Shown piece after piece: positions 24,769 to 36,198 of a stretch of DNA of 64,000 nucleotides. A program made the translations under genes and the position numbers. The notes beneath the pieces are model-generated. The model was given only the letters and a program-made list of their open reading frames with translations, was not told the origin of the DNA and made no database searches. Each line of letters opens with the position of its first letter. Within the stretch, counting starts at the first letter, position 1. The stretch comes from Humulus lupulus (taxonomy: Eukaryota > Streptophyta > Magnoliopsida > Rosales > Cannabaceae), in assembly GCF_963169125.1 (NCBI RefSeq), contig NC_084795.1, positions 194,716,214 to 194,780,213 on the forward strand, in the 5' to 3' direction.

Positions 24769-25354
24769 TGTTGACCCTCATTTTGGTCAACGACACTGAG
24801 TGTAGAAAATGACAGAAAAATAATATAGAACTTGAGAAAACAATCTAATGGAAAATAAAGAACTCAAAGAATTATAGTGGTTCGGCCCCAGTGATTGGTA
24901 ATAACCTACGTCCACTTGATACTATTATTGGTATTGAGCTCTAAAGGTGTGATCAAAGAACTAGGGTTCCTGAGTTTCACAGACCTTAGAAGAAGAAAAC
25001 AATACAAATGATGGATAATAGCAATATAATTCGGAAAAAGAGAAAAAGATCCCCTCCTTGAGCTATTTCATGTGTATTTATAGGCTCAAGAAGGATTACA
25101 TGAATCAAATGATAATATCTTTCCTTAATAAACAGATCTTCAAGACATAATGAAGAGATATTCTCGGATATCATTACAACTGTACCGATCTTTACATAAA
25201 TGAACAGAGTATACGATCAGTCTGGTCGTATATAAAACTTGATCTTCTCATGTAGAAATATTTCTGGTCGATGGGCGAGCAGTATCTCTGCTACGTGTCA
25301 ACCACGTGTCAAAAATCCTTGCCACGTCATCAACAACTATTTTTTGGATAAACA
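24769..25354 (-). repeat. 3' LTR of element B
   Basis: 586 bp, TG...CA, with a TATA box TATAAATA on the minus strand at 25075-25082. The purine tract AACTTGGGGGCAAA (minus, 25355-25368) lies directly against it. Confidence 0.92.
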
Positions 25355-25368
25355 TTTGCCCCCAAGTT
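25355..25368 (-). other. Polypurine tract of element B
   Basis: The minus strand AACTTGGGGGCAAA runs straight into the TGTTTATCC start of the 3' LTR. Confidence 0.85.
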
Positions 25369-25586
25369 TATTTATTGCGACCAGCAATATGTAAACTTAG
25401 AAAACTAACCGCTCGTATGCCCAACGAAATCTGTTAGAGCCTCTCGTGCGTTCTCGAAAATTGTGACCTAATCACGTCCAATCATGCCTTTTCGGTTTCC
25501 AAGTAACCTTTCCGACGGCTGTTACACTCCCCCATGCCTTGAAAAAGGTAACTCCTGATTACCCTTTTTCAACATATCTCAGCTTC

Positions 25587-25594
25587 TATAAATA
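25587..25594 (+). promoter_or_regulatory. TATA box candidate for the antisense gene of element B
   Basis: TATAAATA in the context CTTCTATAAATAATCC, about 750 bp upstream of the antisense ATG and on the strand opposite to the element. A donor-like AAG|GTAAAT at about 25757 and an acceptor-like TTTGCAG at about 26196 suggest a leader intron. Confidence 0.45.
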
Positions 25595-26346
25595 ATCCTC
25601 ACATTTACTTTTTAATTTTTTACTCGCCATTTTCTTGCCAAGAACTCTCAAGAACTCTCAGAGCTCTGAACTTTGAAGGTCTTCTGTAGCTTTGCTAAGG
25701 GTCCTTTGTCTGCATGCCCAAAGTCATTCCATTTCATAACCTCCAACCTTCATCAAGGTAAATTTCTTCGACTTTTAAACCCTTTGAGATGCCATGCATA
25801 CTGCTTTTGAGTTCTAAAAATTTTTGTTCTTGGGTAAAAATTCGTGAGGATTTTGTGTATACCATTTGATGTTTGATAAGGTGGTGTAGTTTTCTCTGTA
25901 GAAGTTATGAATTAGTTTGATAGTCAGGATCATAGGTTTAGGGCGTAAAATCGACGTGAAAATTCAATTTTTAGGCTAGCTGAAAAACTGGGTTTTTCCC
26001 GCCCCTTTGGAGTTGAAAAAGCTTTTTCTAGAAAAACTTTTTACTTTCACTTTTTGATCCGTTTTTCAAACTGTTCGCATAAAACTTAGTGTTTCGGTTA
26101 GAATGCTGCTGGTCGTAGACGCGAGCAACGTTATTCCAACTTTCAACATAAGCTCCCAGGCTGTGCGTCTTATCTCCTCCTTTCTCTGTTTGCAGTTGAC
26201 ATGCAAGACCCATGGGGATGAGAAAGACCCATCGACGACGACCTGTTAGCTCAACTGCTCGAGGACGAAGAACAACCCTCGTCATTGATACCCAAAATCC
26301 CATTTTCTCGTACCAATCCAAACACTTCCCTGTCTTGACTCAAAAT

Positions 26347-28790
26347 ATGGCTCGCACCAAAACCAAAGCCCAGAAAAGGAGAACCTCCAATATTTCTCAT
26401 CAGCTTGCTCCTTCGGCTGATGCTCCCTCGACCAATGGTCAATATGAAAATGCTCCCGACCCCAACATCCAAAGACATGCCCGACCCTGACATGCCATTC
26501 AACCAAATGTTGAGTGGCACTTAGTCCCGGAGAGCAGAGTGATGATCAGGATGATCACCAATTATATAAGGAAATACGATCTCACAAGGGTGACCCTAGT
26601 CAGACCCAACCAAGACCAAAGGGCGAATCTGCCTGGAGGCGTCTTCAGCGCCTGGTCAAGGTTTCATATCGAGGCAGGGGCTACCTTGCCTCTTAACTCA
26701 TTTTTTCAGGGGGTTGCCAACTATTTTGGACTTTCCCCCTTTCAAATAACCCCAAACGGATATAGGATGCTCACTGCACTCTATATCTTTTACAGCCAAA
26801 CGAAATGGCCCGTACCAACACCCCATGAGGTCAACTACCTGTTCGACCTCAAATCCAACCCCAATCAAGAAGGCACGGGGTTTCTTCACTTCTGTCATCA
26901 GGAAACCGGGCACACCTTCCTGACTGACACCACCCATATCTCAAATGTGGGGAGGTACTATCAGGAGTACTTCCTCACAACTGACATGATCGCAAACAAC
27001 CTGGCCTTCACACAAGGAGGTACAACTTTCGCATCACTGGCTGTTACTTCTCTACTTAGTGTTCCCCTCCACATTTTCTTAAACTATTAATTTCTTCCAG
27101 GCCCATGGCTGCGACCAGACCCAACTCCAGACATGGAGTTGAGATCGGTGCTCCTAGCCAGCATGAATGACGCAGAAAATAGCGTCAAGCATCTGGTTAC
27201 GGAGGCTAACCTTAGGTTGGCTGGCCTCTTGGCCCCTCAACCGGATACGAGGGCGCCCTCAGCTGGGAGTGCCTTTGCCAAGGAGGAACCCGAGCCGCAA
27301 CCTCCAGCGTCACCTCCTAGAAGGAGACCGACTGGGGTCACGATCAGGGAACCTGCTGGCACTCCCCCAGCAGTGAGGCCCTCGGCCGCCTTGGGGAAAG
27401 GAAAAAAGAAGGCCACTGAGCCCGTCGAACTCTCTGATGATTCGTCAGATGATAATGGTACAGTTATTTTGCTTTTAGACAATTTGCCAATTCCCTGTCA
27501 TCTATTCGATGGGGATGGCAATTTTAAATATGCTCCACATTTAGGTCTAGACTTCTTCATGTCAAAGAGTGAGTATAAGACTAGTAGAGTCTATAGGATA
27601 ACGACCAGTAATAATAGATCGGGTATTTGACTTTGCAATCCTTTTTTGCTTCTTTTTTCTGATGTAATATACTTGGCCATTCATGCTATCTCACTGTTCA
27701 ACTTTGTTCTTCTTTTTCAGACATGGAATCCGTCAACGTGTTCGACATCTACAGCACTCCAGAGGCTGCCGCGGCTCCCCCGACCAAGAAGAAAACCAGC
27801 AAAAGACACCATGGGGAGAGCAGCAAAGCACCTCAGGTGAAGAAGGCTTGGAACACAGGCCCTTCAGAGGATAGGCCCTCCGCCACCACGACTCCACCTT
27901 CTCCCCACGAGCAGCAGACTCCTTCTGCTCCGGCTAGATCGACTCCTCCTCCTGCGGCCCTGATCGACCAACCTCAGCAGGTTGATCCTGCTTCAACCGG
28001 TGGCGAGATGGTTGGTCGCACCTTCAAACTGATTAAGGAGAGGATCACCAAGATTGCGAAGCACGACCGCTGCCGAGAGGCAATGGCTGCTACGGAGACG
28101 ATGGGAGTTGACCCAATCTTGAACCATGCTCTGAACGAGTTCACCAGTGTAAGTCATCTCTTTTTGTGGAAACAGGTCTTCTTTAGTTTACTGTTTGTCT
28201 AACTTCTGTTTCGACTGCAGGCCATGCTGACCCTCACTACTGGCTGAATCCGCTTGGGTGCCGTCACCGAGCAGGCCAGAACTTCGGAGCAACGGCACGA
28301 GGATGAACTCAAATCCGCTGAGGCCAAACATGCTGATCAGCTGGCAGTGGTGGTTGAGGAAAAGGCCCAACTGGCTAAGGAGTTGGAGGAGAAGCAGAGG
28401 TCTCTGGAGAAAGTTTGTGAGCAGAGGGACCAATTGAAGGAGTCCAACCGCTTTAACTACTGCATGGCCCAACAGCTCGAAGTGGATTAGGCCGCGAGTA
28501 GGCAGGAGACCACAATTTTGGAGGGCCGGGTTGAAGAGTTGGAGAAGGCCAACGCCAGAAACTTGGTAAGGTACAAGAATGCCACTCTTCGATGCTTTTA
28601 TGATTTCTGGAAGCACAATCAGGGTGCCAACTTCGACTACCTTATCGAGAATGCGAGAGATGCCAAGCTTGCTCGCTGCGCTGCTCAGTTGGCTGAGGAA
28701 GAAAGATCAAGGGTCCCTGCTCCCCCTCAAATCTCACTGGCCACTGGGATGGATGGGGCAGACAACAAGGCTGCGGGTGCTATCGACTAG
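26347..28790 (+). pseudogene. Antisense spliced gene (aORF) of element B, Transposase_28-like
   Basis: The gene lies opposite to the element's coding strand. Exon 1 (26347-27019) starts MARTKTKAQKRR and holds the Transposase_28-like block (AGATLPLNSFFQGVANYFGL, PFQITPNGYRMLTALYI, PTPHEVNYLFDLKSNP). Introns 27020-27100, 27458-27720 and 28149-28220 are GT...AG, and all three keep the frame: phase 1, phase 1, phase 0. Exon 2 carries a proline/acidic linker with ELSDDSSDD, exon 3 a Ser/Pro-rich part and helix, exon 4 a coiled coil and the tail YDFWKHNQGANFDYLIEN. Three in-frame stops (26488, 28245, 28488) mark decay. Homologous genes occur in elements C and E. Function unknown. Confidence 0.75.
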
Positions 28791-29019
28791 AACCTTCCCC
28801 AAGATCCTCCGGCTCCTCAAAATCCTTGAGCTTCTTAGTCTTTTCTTTTTATGTTTTTTCTTTTTTAACTACACGACCTATGGGTTGTGATGTAAAAAAA
28901 ATATAATTTTTTTGTTTGCTGCATGGGCAGCTTTTACTTTTATTAGAACAATTACATCCAAGCAGTTACTGCTTGCAGTGTAAAAGGATTTGTTTTGATG
29001 TTATAATATATTTGCATAT

Positions 29020-29907
29020 TGTTATCCAGATTTCCGGATAGCGTTTAGATTGATGATCTCGGGAAAGCAGAATTATCAAGGTCTTTCACGGTAGGTGACC
29101 AGAGCTCGCGGATGAACAGAAAGGCTTCGCCTCTCCCGTTTAGTGTCCGGATTACTCTTCCAAGCAAACACAATACGGAAACTCGTCAACTCTCCCGGAC
29201 TCCCGAAGGGGTATCCTTCGGGGAAGCTCCTTCCAGGAGAAGCTCTTCGAGTGGTCTCCGCGGAAGCAGTTCCGTGCCTCGCACGGAACAAAGCCAAACA
29301 GTCGAGTCCTGGAGGAGGCATATTTGGAATAATATCCGCCTGACACAGGATCCCGCCTGACACGCCCGTCAGGTCAAAGCCGCACACATCCCAGCACGCC
29401 TAAGGGTACCTTTTCGCCTACTGTTCCGCTGACAACTTGGAAAAGACGGCTGACTTTGTGTGTTCCCCATACTTTCACGTAAATATACCCACATAGAGTC
29501 TTGTAGCCATGCTACTACAGTAATTGTATCCCTATTTATGGCTGGTGTAATTAAGACTCATGTACGTAGAGAAAAACCCTAATCCAAAACCCTAGCTATA
29601 AAGACCCCTTCATTTTACAAGAAGGGGGACGGACAAATGATATATAGCAAAAACTCTACTAAAATCTCTCTAGCTTCATCTTCTTCAAGAGAACCCGAGA
29701 GAAACACTGTGAGTGTGTGAAGTTCTTGTGCACCAGCCATCTTACTGTAACCTTTTCCAAGTATAATAACATCGACTCGTGGACTAGGGCTTGTTAACGC
29801 CTGAACCACGTAAAAACACTGTTTGTTTAGTTACATTTCAGCATTTCTACAGTTCTTATCTTTTTATTATTCTGTTAGTTATTCGTTTCCGAAAAACTCG
29901 GTAAACA
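29020..29907 (+). repeat. 5' LTR of element C
   Basis: 888 bp starting TGTTATCCAG and ending GGTAAACA. A TATA-like TATAAAG at 29597-29603 follows AACCCTAGC. Differences from the 3' LTR were seen in the contexts AAGCAGAATT/AAGCATAATT, AAGCAGTTCC/AAGCAATTCC, AAACAGTCG/AAACGGTCG, CTACAGTAA/CTACTGTAA and TTCGTTTCC/TTCATTTCC. Confidence 0.95.
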
Positions 29908-29910
29908 TTT

Positions 29911-29928
29911 TGGTGCTTTCATTGAGAG
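29911..29928 (+). other. Primer binding site of element C
   Basis: TGGTGCTTTCATTGAGAG, three bases after the LTR and identical to the sites of A, B and E. Confidence 0.7.
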
Positions 29929-29994
29929 CTGTAGGAAGTTGTTAGTCAGCTCTTTTTCTGTGTACGTTTTTTGTATTCACTTCGTGCTAAAGAG

Positions 29995-31500
29995 ATGGTG
30001 ACTACGAGAAAATCCGCTGTTGACAAAAATGCTATGGTCAACCCCGATACCGTGATGGAAGATGTGGTGCAAAGCGAACCCTTAGACTACCAAGGTGAAG
30101 ACCCGACATCCCGCCAGGATCGGGTCAGTACCGAAGATACAACATACTTATAAGACGAAGAAGAGTATGTCCAAGACGGTTATTACAAGGACGGCTGCTA
30201 CTATGAGAAGGACCCAGAACTGGTCCAAGTAGCCGAAGAACTGGTGGCCACTAAGGCCAAGCTTGCTGAGCAGGAGCGCGTCTCCGAAAGAATGCAACGC
30301 ATGATGGAACGCCTCCAAAGTAAGTTTGGAGATCTAGGCGACTCGGACGAGGATGCCTCTGTTCTAGGTTGTGCTGATGCCCCCATGCCGGATCCAGCCG
30401 CTGCTGGACCATCCAAAGCCGCCCCTAACAAGGGTAAAGAAAAAGTTGGAGAGCCTGTGCGCGCTGACGCCCCTGCACCTCCTAAAGGCGTGAATCACCA
30501 GGCCGACTGCCCCCCCCCGCGCGCAGAAAGTCTCTGGCGCTCCTAAGCCCAGACGTCCTTCAGCCCCAAGGGGGCACCCTGTGCCTAAAGGGCCCGGTGC
30601 TAAGGCACCCAGGCCTAGGGGAAGGAACAACCGCCCCAGTGATTCCGTCAATCAGGACGGTCGGGCTGCGAACTCGCACTCCGAAGATAGCTGGTCCACG
30701 GTGGACCTAAGAAGAAGGTTGGAGGCCAAGTATGAAAAGGCCAAAGGAGAAAAGGCCCAGCCTCGCGGAGATGACCTCCGAAATCATATTAATGACAAGC
30801 TCCGGGGACGTGACCTCCCAGAAAGTGATACGAAGAGGCTCGAGGAACAGATTGCTGCCTTGACCAAGCTGGTCCGGAAGCAAAGTGGGGCCCTGTCAGA
30901 CTCTGAGGAGGAAGATCCGGAACCATGTATTAGGAGGATCGCGGAAGCGTCCCTCCCGGATAACTTCAAAATGCTTCTCACTCACCCTTACCAAGTCCGC
31001 GGAGGACTGGTGGAAAAGATTAGCTCCCGGATCAATCCACAGTTGGAAGGAGCTACAGTCCGCGTTTAGGAGGCAGTTTATTGCTGCCCGCGACCACAAC
31101 ATGGAGGTTGGCTCCTTAACCAACATCAAGCAGCAACCCACTGAGAACCTCAAAGCTTTCATTCAGAGAATGATGGAAGCTGCTGCAAAAACCAAGGTCA
31201 GCGATGACATGAAGCTGATCGCCCTTCAATCGGGCCTTACCGTCGGCTCCCTGCTATGGGGGGAAATGCAAAGGAGACGGGCAGAAACGCTGTCGGAATT
31301 CATGTCAAAAGCTCAGGGAATCATCAACCTTGAGGATGCCTACCAGTAGGCCTTCGGAGTTCCCCCGGCTCCAACGCCTTCCGTGACAGCGCCGAGCTTT
31401 GCTTCGCAAGCTCCCGCACCAGCCCTCACGCTTCCAGGAGCCCGATTCACTCCAAGTGTGTATGGGCCTTCCGCGTCTGCTCAGACGCCGAGTCAAACCC
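29995..31500 (+). pseudogene. Gag of element C (damaged)
   Basis: The ATG at 29995 begins MVTTRKSAVDKNAMV. A TAA at 30151 interrupts the frame. A run of nine C at 30510-30518 sits where the frame shifts. Translation continues ([17 protein letters not shown] ... LPDNFKM) to about 30970. There the usual 40-odd residues at the start of the gag domain are missing, and another frame resumes with [34 protein letters not shown] and [17 protein letters not shown], ending at a TAG at 31347. The remnant continues as a Pro/Ala-rich stretch to about 31500. It is not functional as read. The gag motifs are typical of plant Ty3/gypsy Gag. Confidence 0.8.
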
Positions 31501-34500
31501 ATTTCTGGGCCCTGATCCCACACGAGTAGCTTCTCTCTCATGGCTTCGGCATCATCTCCCAGATAGCCTAATACCTCCGGGTTCACTTTCCAGAGTTGAT
31601 GCATGAGGACCACATGCGATATATTAATAGTCCTGTTCAGTATCACCTCAGCATCCTCCTTCTCCTTCAAGCGCTCCGCCTCGGAGGTTGCCAGCTGTGC
31701 TTCCGCGACAGTTAGTTGGGCCCTCAATTTTTCCATTTCGTCCTTGGAGGCATCCCGCTCCCCCTTAAGAGAATCAATCTCCTTGCGCTGCTCCCTATTC
31801 TGGTTCAGCACGGATTGCTTCTCGGTCACATGCCCCCTAGCAGTGAATTGCAAGGCCCCGATCTCTTTATCCTTCTCGGCGAGCCCCAACTGCAGCATAG
31901 ACACGAGATCCCTGCTCCTCTTATGAAGTTGCTCCTCCTCGTGCAGCTTACTCTGAAGAGTGGAATATTCCTCTTGCCGCTTAAGGAGGAGATCGTTTTT
32001 TGATTGCAAGCGGGCTTCCAGGGTATCCTTCTCCACCTTGGCTTGGGACAGCTCTTCCCGGAGCTTGGAGTTTTCGGCCTTCATCCCATCCGACCGCTGT
32101 CTAAACTCATTCTCTGCCTTGGCCCGGTACTCTTGATATTTGGCAAGATATTTCTTCTCCGCCTCTTCTTCAGCCGTGCGCCGGGCCTGATCAATCTTTT
32201 CCGAAGCCCCCAAGGCCTGTTGGGTCAGTTTCTGTTTCTCCGCCTCCAAGGCCTGGCGAGCCAGTTGGCTCTCCTCCAGCTGAACCAGAGCTGCACCAAC
32301 CTCCCGGAACGAGCGTTCCGCGATCATAGAGGCCTGCAAGGAAAGACAACAGAATGAGCTAAAGCCGGACCAAAAGACAGGTGATCCCAAAAAATAACAA
32401 CTGACGGCTTACCCCGGACAGTTGCTGCTTCACAGCGTGTGTCAGCAACAGCGGATCCTTGCTGCTACTGATGGCCCATTTCTCAGAATTGAGCTCGCAT
32501 AAGCTCAGGGCCATGTCCTCCATCATCTCAGCTCCGAACGGCGCCAATGCACGTCCGAGCCTAGGCACCAGCCTCTTCTCCAAGGCTGGACCATCCAGAA
32601 CCGCTCCGGCCGGGTGAAGAGATCTCACCCCCTCAGCCAGCTCAGCTCTCTTCACGGCAGACAAGTTATCTGCCCTTCCCTGAGTAACAGCCTTCTCCGC
32701 CTCTAACCGCCTCTTCAAAAAGCTATCGGCCCGTCTTACACCCTCCAGGAGGGCAGCGGGGAAACTGGTTGGCTTCCGTGGGAAGTGGAACTTCAGGCCA
32801 GGCAGGGGAAGGTTAGTTGTCTGAGAAGAAGGAGACCCCGGAAGGGTGGACCCCCTTTGAGCTGGGGGAAGAGGCAGGCAGGGTATTAAGGCCCCGGTCT
32901 GTTGCTTTTGCTGCTGCGGCAGCAGAAGTAATTGCCCTTGTTGCTGCTGCTGGTTTGGATGTTGTGGTTGCTGCAGCTGTGACGATGGTGATTGTGTCTG
33001 TTGTTCTTGTTGCTGCTGTTGTTGTAGTTGTGCTTGCTGTCGTTGCTGTTGTTGTTGCCTTCGACCAGGAGAAGAGTGTCTAAGGCGTTTCTTCTTAGCA
33101 CCCTCAGCATCTTCTCCCGGACGCTTGCTCACCCCAGTTGTCTTCACGGGGAACACAAGCCCTTCCCCGTCGCTGCTGCTACTCGAGACCATCATGGTCT
33201 CGGAAGGCCCGTCAGCAGGAGACTTCTCTACCCTCGGAGACACTTGCGCCTCGCCACTCGTCTTCTTGGGGGAGGCAGTTTTACCTCCCCTACCAGCCTT
33301 GGTCTTCCGTCCTTTCCCCGTGGACGGGTCTTGGCTAGTGGCAGCCTTCTTAATGAGCAAAGTTACTCTCCCCAACATCTTGGCTTCCGGGTACTCTGCA
33401 AGAAACGTACAAAGCAAGGTTAACGAACCAACGAGCAATGAGAAAGAAAATAAGTAAGAAGCGGCAATCAACAAAAAAGCACAAGCAAGCGCGCCAGCAG
33501 GGAACAAGAAACGAGGAAAAGAAAAGTTTGAAAGGGACGACCATGCACGAGAAACGTGGATGGCCTTCCCCGAGCAAAACAAAACATCGCTTCCTGCTCC
33601 AGGAAACTCCCGTACTCCTTGAAGTCCGGGAATGACATGCTGAGAGAAGAAGGGTCAACCATGATGACACCTTCTGGCAGACTACCGTCACTCAGACACC
33701 AGAGGAGCTCATCTACCCTATCGCAATACCTGTCGAAAGGTATCCTACGCGGATCTAGCCTAAGGAAACGGGGATCAAACCCCATCTGAGAGGTCCGGGA
33801 AACCTCAGACAGGCTGGGGGTGTGAATCAACCGAAAACTAGTCTTACCTCTCCCGGAGGTACTAGCCCCCGGAGCCCCTATGTCAGGGTAAGCCGCGGCG
33901 TGGCGAGCCTCGATCTCCTCTTCCTCCGGCTGGGGGTCGGGGAACCTCTCCGCCCAACTAGGAGATATAGTATTCTCGTCTCGGGCTGCTTGGGTGATTA
34001 CATTGGACAGCTCCAGGGCAATCTGCTCCCGGATGTCAGCCAACACCTGAGTCTGCCCCCTGCCACTTACTGGCTCGATATTTTGGAAGGAGGCGAGTAA
34101 CCCATACTCCCTCAACGATTCGGAGGTCACAAGTCCCTCCACTTTCAACTCTTCCTCAGAAAGCCCTTCGTAGAACTTGGACCTCCTTATCATCTCCGCG
34201 CAGCGAGGTGTCCGCGGAATGACTTCTGCAAAAATCAAATACAAGCGTTAGAGATCCTCCCAAAAGGCAAATCAAACGCAAAGAAACAAAGTTGAAAAGG
34301 AGAAGAAGGAGCACTTACCAGGGATTTTGAAGTCCAAAGATAGGGCTGGCACCCTCTTCAGCGGGAAGCCAGTCGTCAGGAACCAGTATTCCCGGAGGTC
34401 TGGAACTCTCGCGGTATGACAAGTGGGGCACATCACGTCCGGGTGCCTTTCTAGCCTGTAAAACCCCACCTTGTCTGAATGACCCCTCATAGGCTGAGAC

Positions 34501-34999
34501 TTCAACCCGTAAAAGTACAGCACCTCCTCCGGGGTAGGAGCTTCCAGTCTCCGGGACTTGCAAAAGATGAACCACCCTGCTAAGAGCTTGTAGCTGGGAG
34601 GAATTAACTGGAAGGGGGCAATCCCCGCCTTCACACAGAAATTGGCGAAGTAACTCCTTAGGGGCAAGTGCGCCCCACACACTATGTGTGCCCAACTCCA
34701 GGCACCAAAGCCCTCGTGACTCTGGCTAGCTGACTCGCCCAGCACCGACAGACGGTGCCACATCAGACCTGGGATGTTCTTCAGGCCTGCCTCAGAGGAA
34801 TACAGCTCCAGCATGCCATAATTCCTGAAAAGGTTCGGCTTTTGGTCCATCTCCCAGATGGAACTATTGGAGATTGGTGGGCTAGCCGCGACCACTTTCG
34901 CCTTTCCTTTCCCCTTTCCACCAGCGACAGGAGAGCCCTTCTCTTGGGCAGAATCAGCCTCCCCCATAGCAAGGAGTTGTTCCTTTGAGATGTTCGTCA
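31305..34999 (-). CDS. Antisense spliced gene (aORF) of element C, Transposase_28-like, open
   Basis: Exon 1 is 34999-34319: KGKGKAKVV linker, then the Transposase_28-like block with [30 protein letters not shown] and [16 protein letters not shown]. Intron 34318-34226 (93 bp) is GT-AG and keeps frame. Exon 2 runs from 34225 to a donor I could not fix near 33550. Exon 3 is 33395-32413, with Lys-rich, glutamine-rich (about 32900-33070) and helical parts. Intron 32412-32334 (79 bp) keeps phase 0. Exon 4 is 32333-31305, a long coiled coil ending [15 protein letters not shown], matching the tail in elements B and E. The last ~65 codons overlap the 3' end of gag on the other strand. All four exons are open, together about 1,100 codons. 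Function unknown; nuclear or chromatin roles would be guesses. Confidence 0.7.
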
Positions 35000-35000
35000 C

Positions 35001-35453
35001 TGGACAAAAGAAAAGAAAGAAGAAAACACTCTAAGCAGTCAGCACCCTTGTCATACCCTAGTGGTATCAAAGGCGTCGGGGAGACCCTCCCCGAAAACTG
35101 CTTGGAGAGGCTCCCACTGAGCTTACCGAGGGGTTGGCACCATGCCATCCGAAGGGCAGCAAGGAACCAGACTCAAACCCCGAGCCTAAGCCCACCAAAA
35201 GAAGTGTTTTTCCAGAGAAAGACACCCTAAAAGCGTTCATGCTTATGCCCTAAAACAGCAAAACAAGGGACGACTTTCCAAACGCAAATCGCCAAAGCAT
35301 GCAGAAAAGGCTACTTATCGACTCACAATCGATCACATGCCTACCAAAGCCCTATTCACGCATGCACATAAGCAATAATGGCAGAAACCTCTACTCTAAC
35401 AACTACCAACAACCTAAGGTCTGAGAGGAAAGAGCAAAGTAGAAATACTTACT
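35001..35453 (-). other. Leader exon end and intron upstream of the element C antisense gene
   Basis: On the minus strand a donor GTAAGT begins at 35452 after ...ATATCA, and an acceptor TTTTGTCCAG ends at 35000. Exon 1 then starts TGACGAACATC. Joining the A at 35453 to TG at 34999 would create ATG in the frame of exon 1. No other ATG in the correct frame was seen at the head of exon 1. Inferred, not demonstrated. Confidence 0.4.
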
Positions 35454-35735
35454 GATATTCGGGTAGTTGGAGGTTGAAGAAGTAACTGGATCACTGCACA
35501 GCACGATCGCGAGAAGTAAAAGCTGCAAAGACGAACGGCGATTCAAACCAGGAACTTCGGGGAATAAACCCACTGCCAAATCAAAAAGAAAAAGTTTCCA
35601 GATACTTACCAAAAGAAATGGCAAGTTCGGGGGAACGTAAGCTGGGAAGCCTGAGAGTTCGGAGGTTTGGAAATCTGAAAATCCTAAAGATGGAGAATCT
35701 GAAAGCGTAAAGAGGAAGAAAGGTCCTTTCCCTCA

Positions 35736-35743
35736 TTTTTATA
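35736..35743 (-). promoter_or_regulatory. TATA box candidate for the element C antisense gene
   Basis: The minus strand reads TATAAAAA in the context CTGCTATAAAAATGAGGG, about 290 bp upstream of the inferred leader splice donor and inside the element, before the 3' LTR. Confidence 0.45.
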
Positions 35744-36184
35744 GCAGGGAAGAAGCCGTTTCGAATTCCTCAAGTGGACGGTCCCGATCTTCCCATTCCG
35801 TGTGCGTCAGATCCAACGGCTGGAGAGGAAGCGACGATCCTATTTATGACTCCTCGGATGGGAATAAAGTATTTATTTCCCATCATTACACCACCTCGGG
35901 CCCTGAGTACCATTAAAAATCGTCAAATCATTAGTCAGATGACTGACGCACGCATCCTCAACCAGTCGCCTCACGCACACGTCTTGGTCGCAGAACCATT
36001 CCCAGAATGACACGTGGTCCTTGCCGCATTTGAGTACTTGATCTCAAACAGAAGAAATTCCCTTTCTTTTTCATATTAATACTCAGGCGGGAAAAAGGAA
36101 CCCTTCCGGGAACACAGAAGGTGCCCCCTCGCCTAGTCTAAGAAACCGATTGTACAAGCTCCCGGATCTCTCAAAGCTCCGCGA

Positions 36185-36198
36185 CCTTGGGGGGTAAA
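36185..36198 (+). other. Polypurine tract of element C
   Basis: CCTTGGGGGGTAAA lies directly against the TGTTATCC of the 3' LTR. Confidence 0.85.

Noticed and set aside
27458..27628. Open stretch after exon 2 of the element B antisense gene as extra coding sequence
   Set aside because: Splicing 27457 to 27721 keeps the frame into MESVNVFD, while reading on meets a stop at 27628.
29076..29387. About 100-codon frames inside both LTRs of element C (also 36255-36566)
   Set aside because: They lie wholly in LTR sequence, have no recognisable domain and recur only because the LTRs are duplicates.
32817..33423. Plus-strand Val/Ala-rich frames
   Set aside because: Antisense shadow of the glutamine-rich exon of the element C antisense gene.
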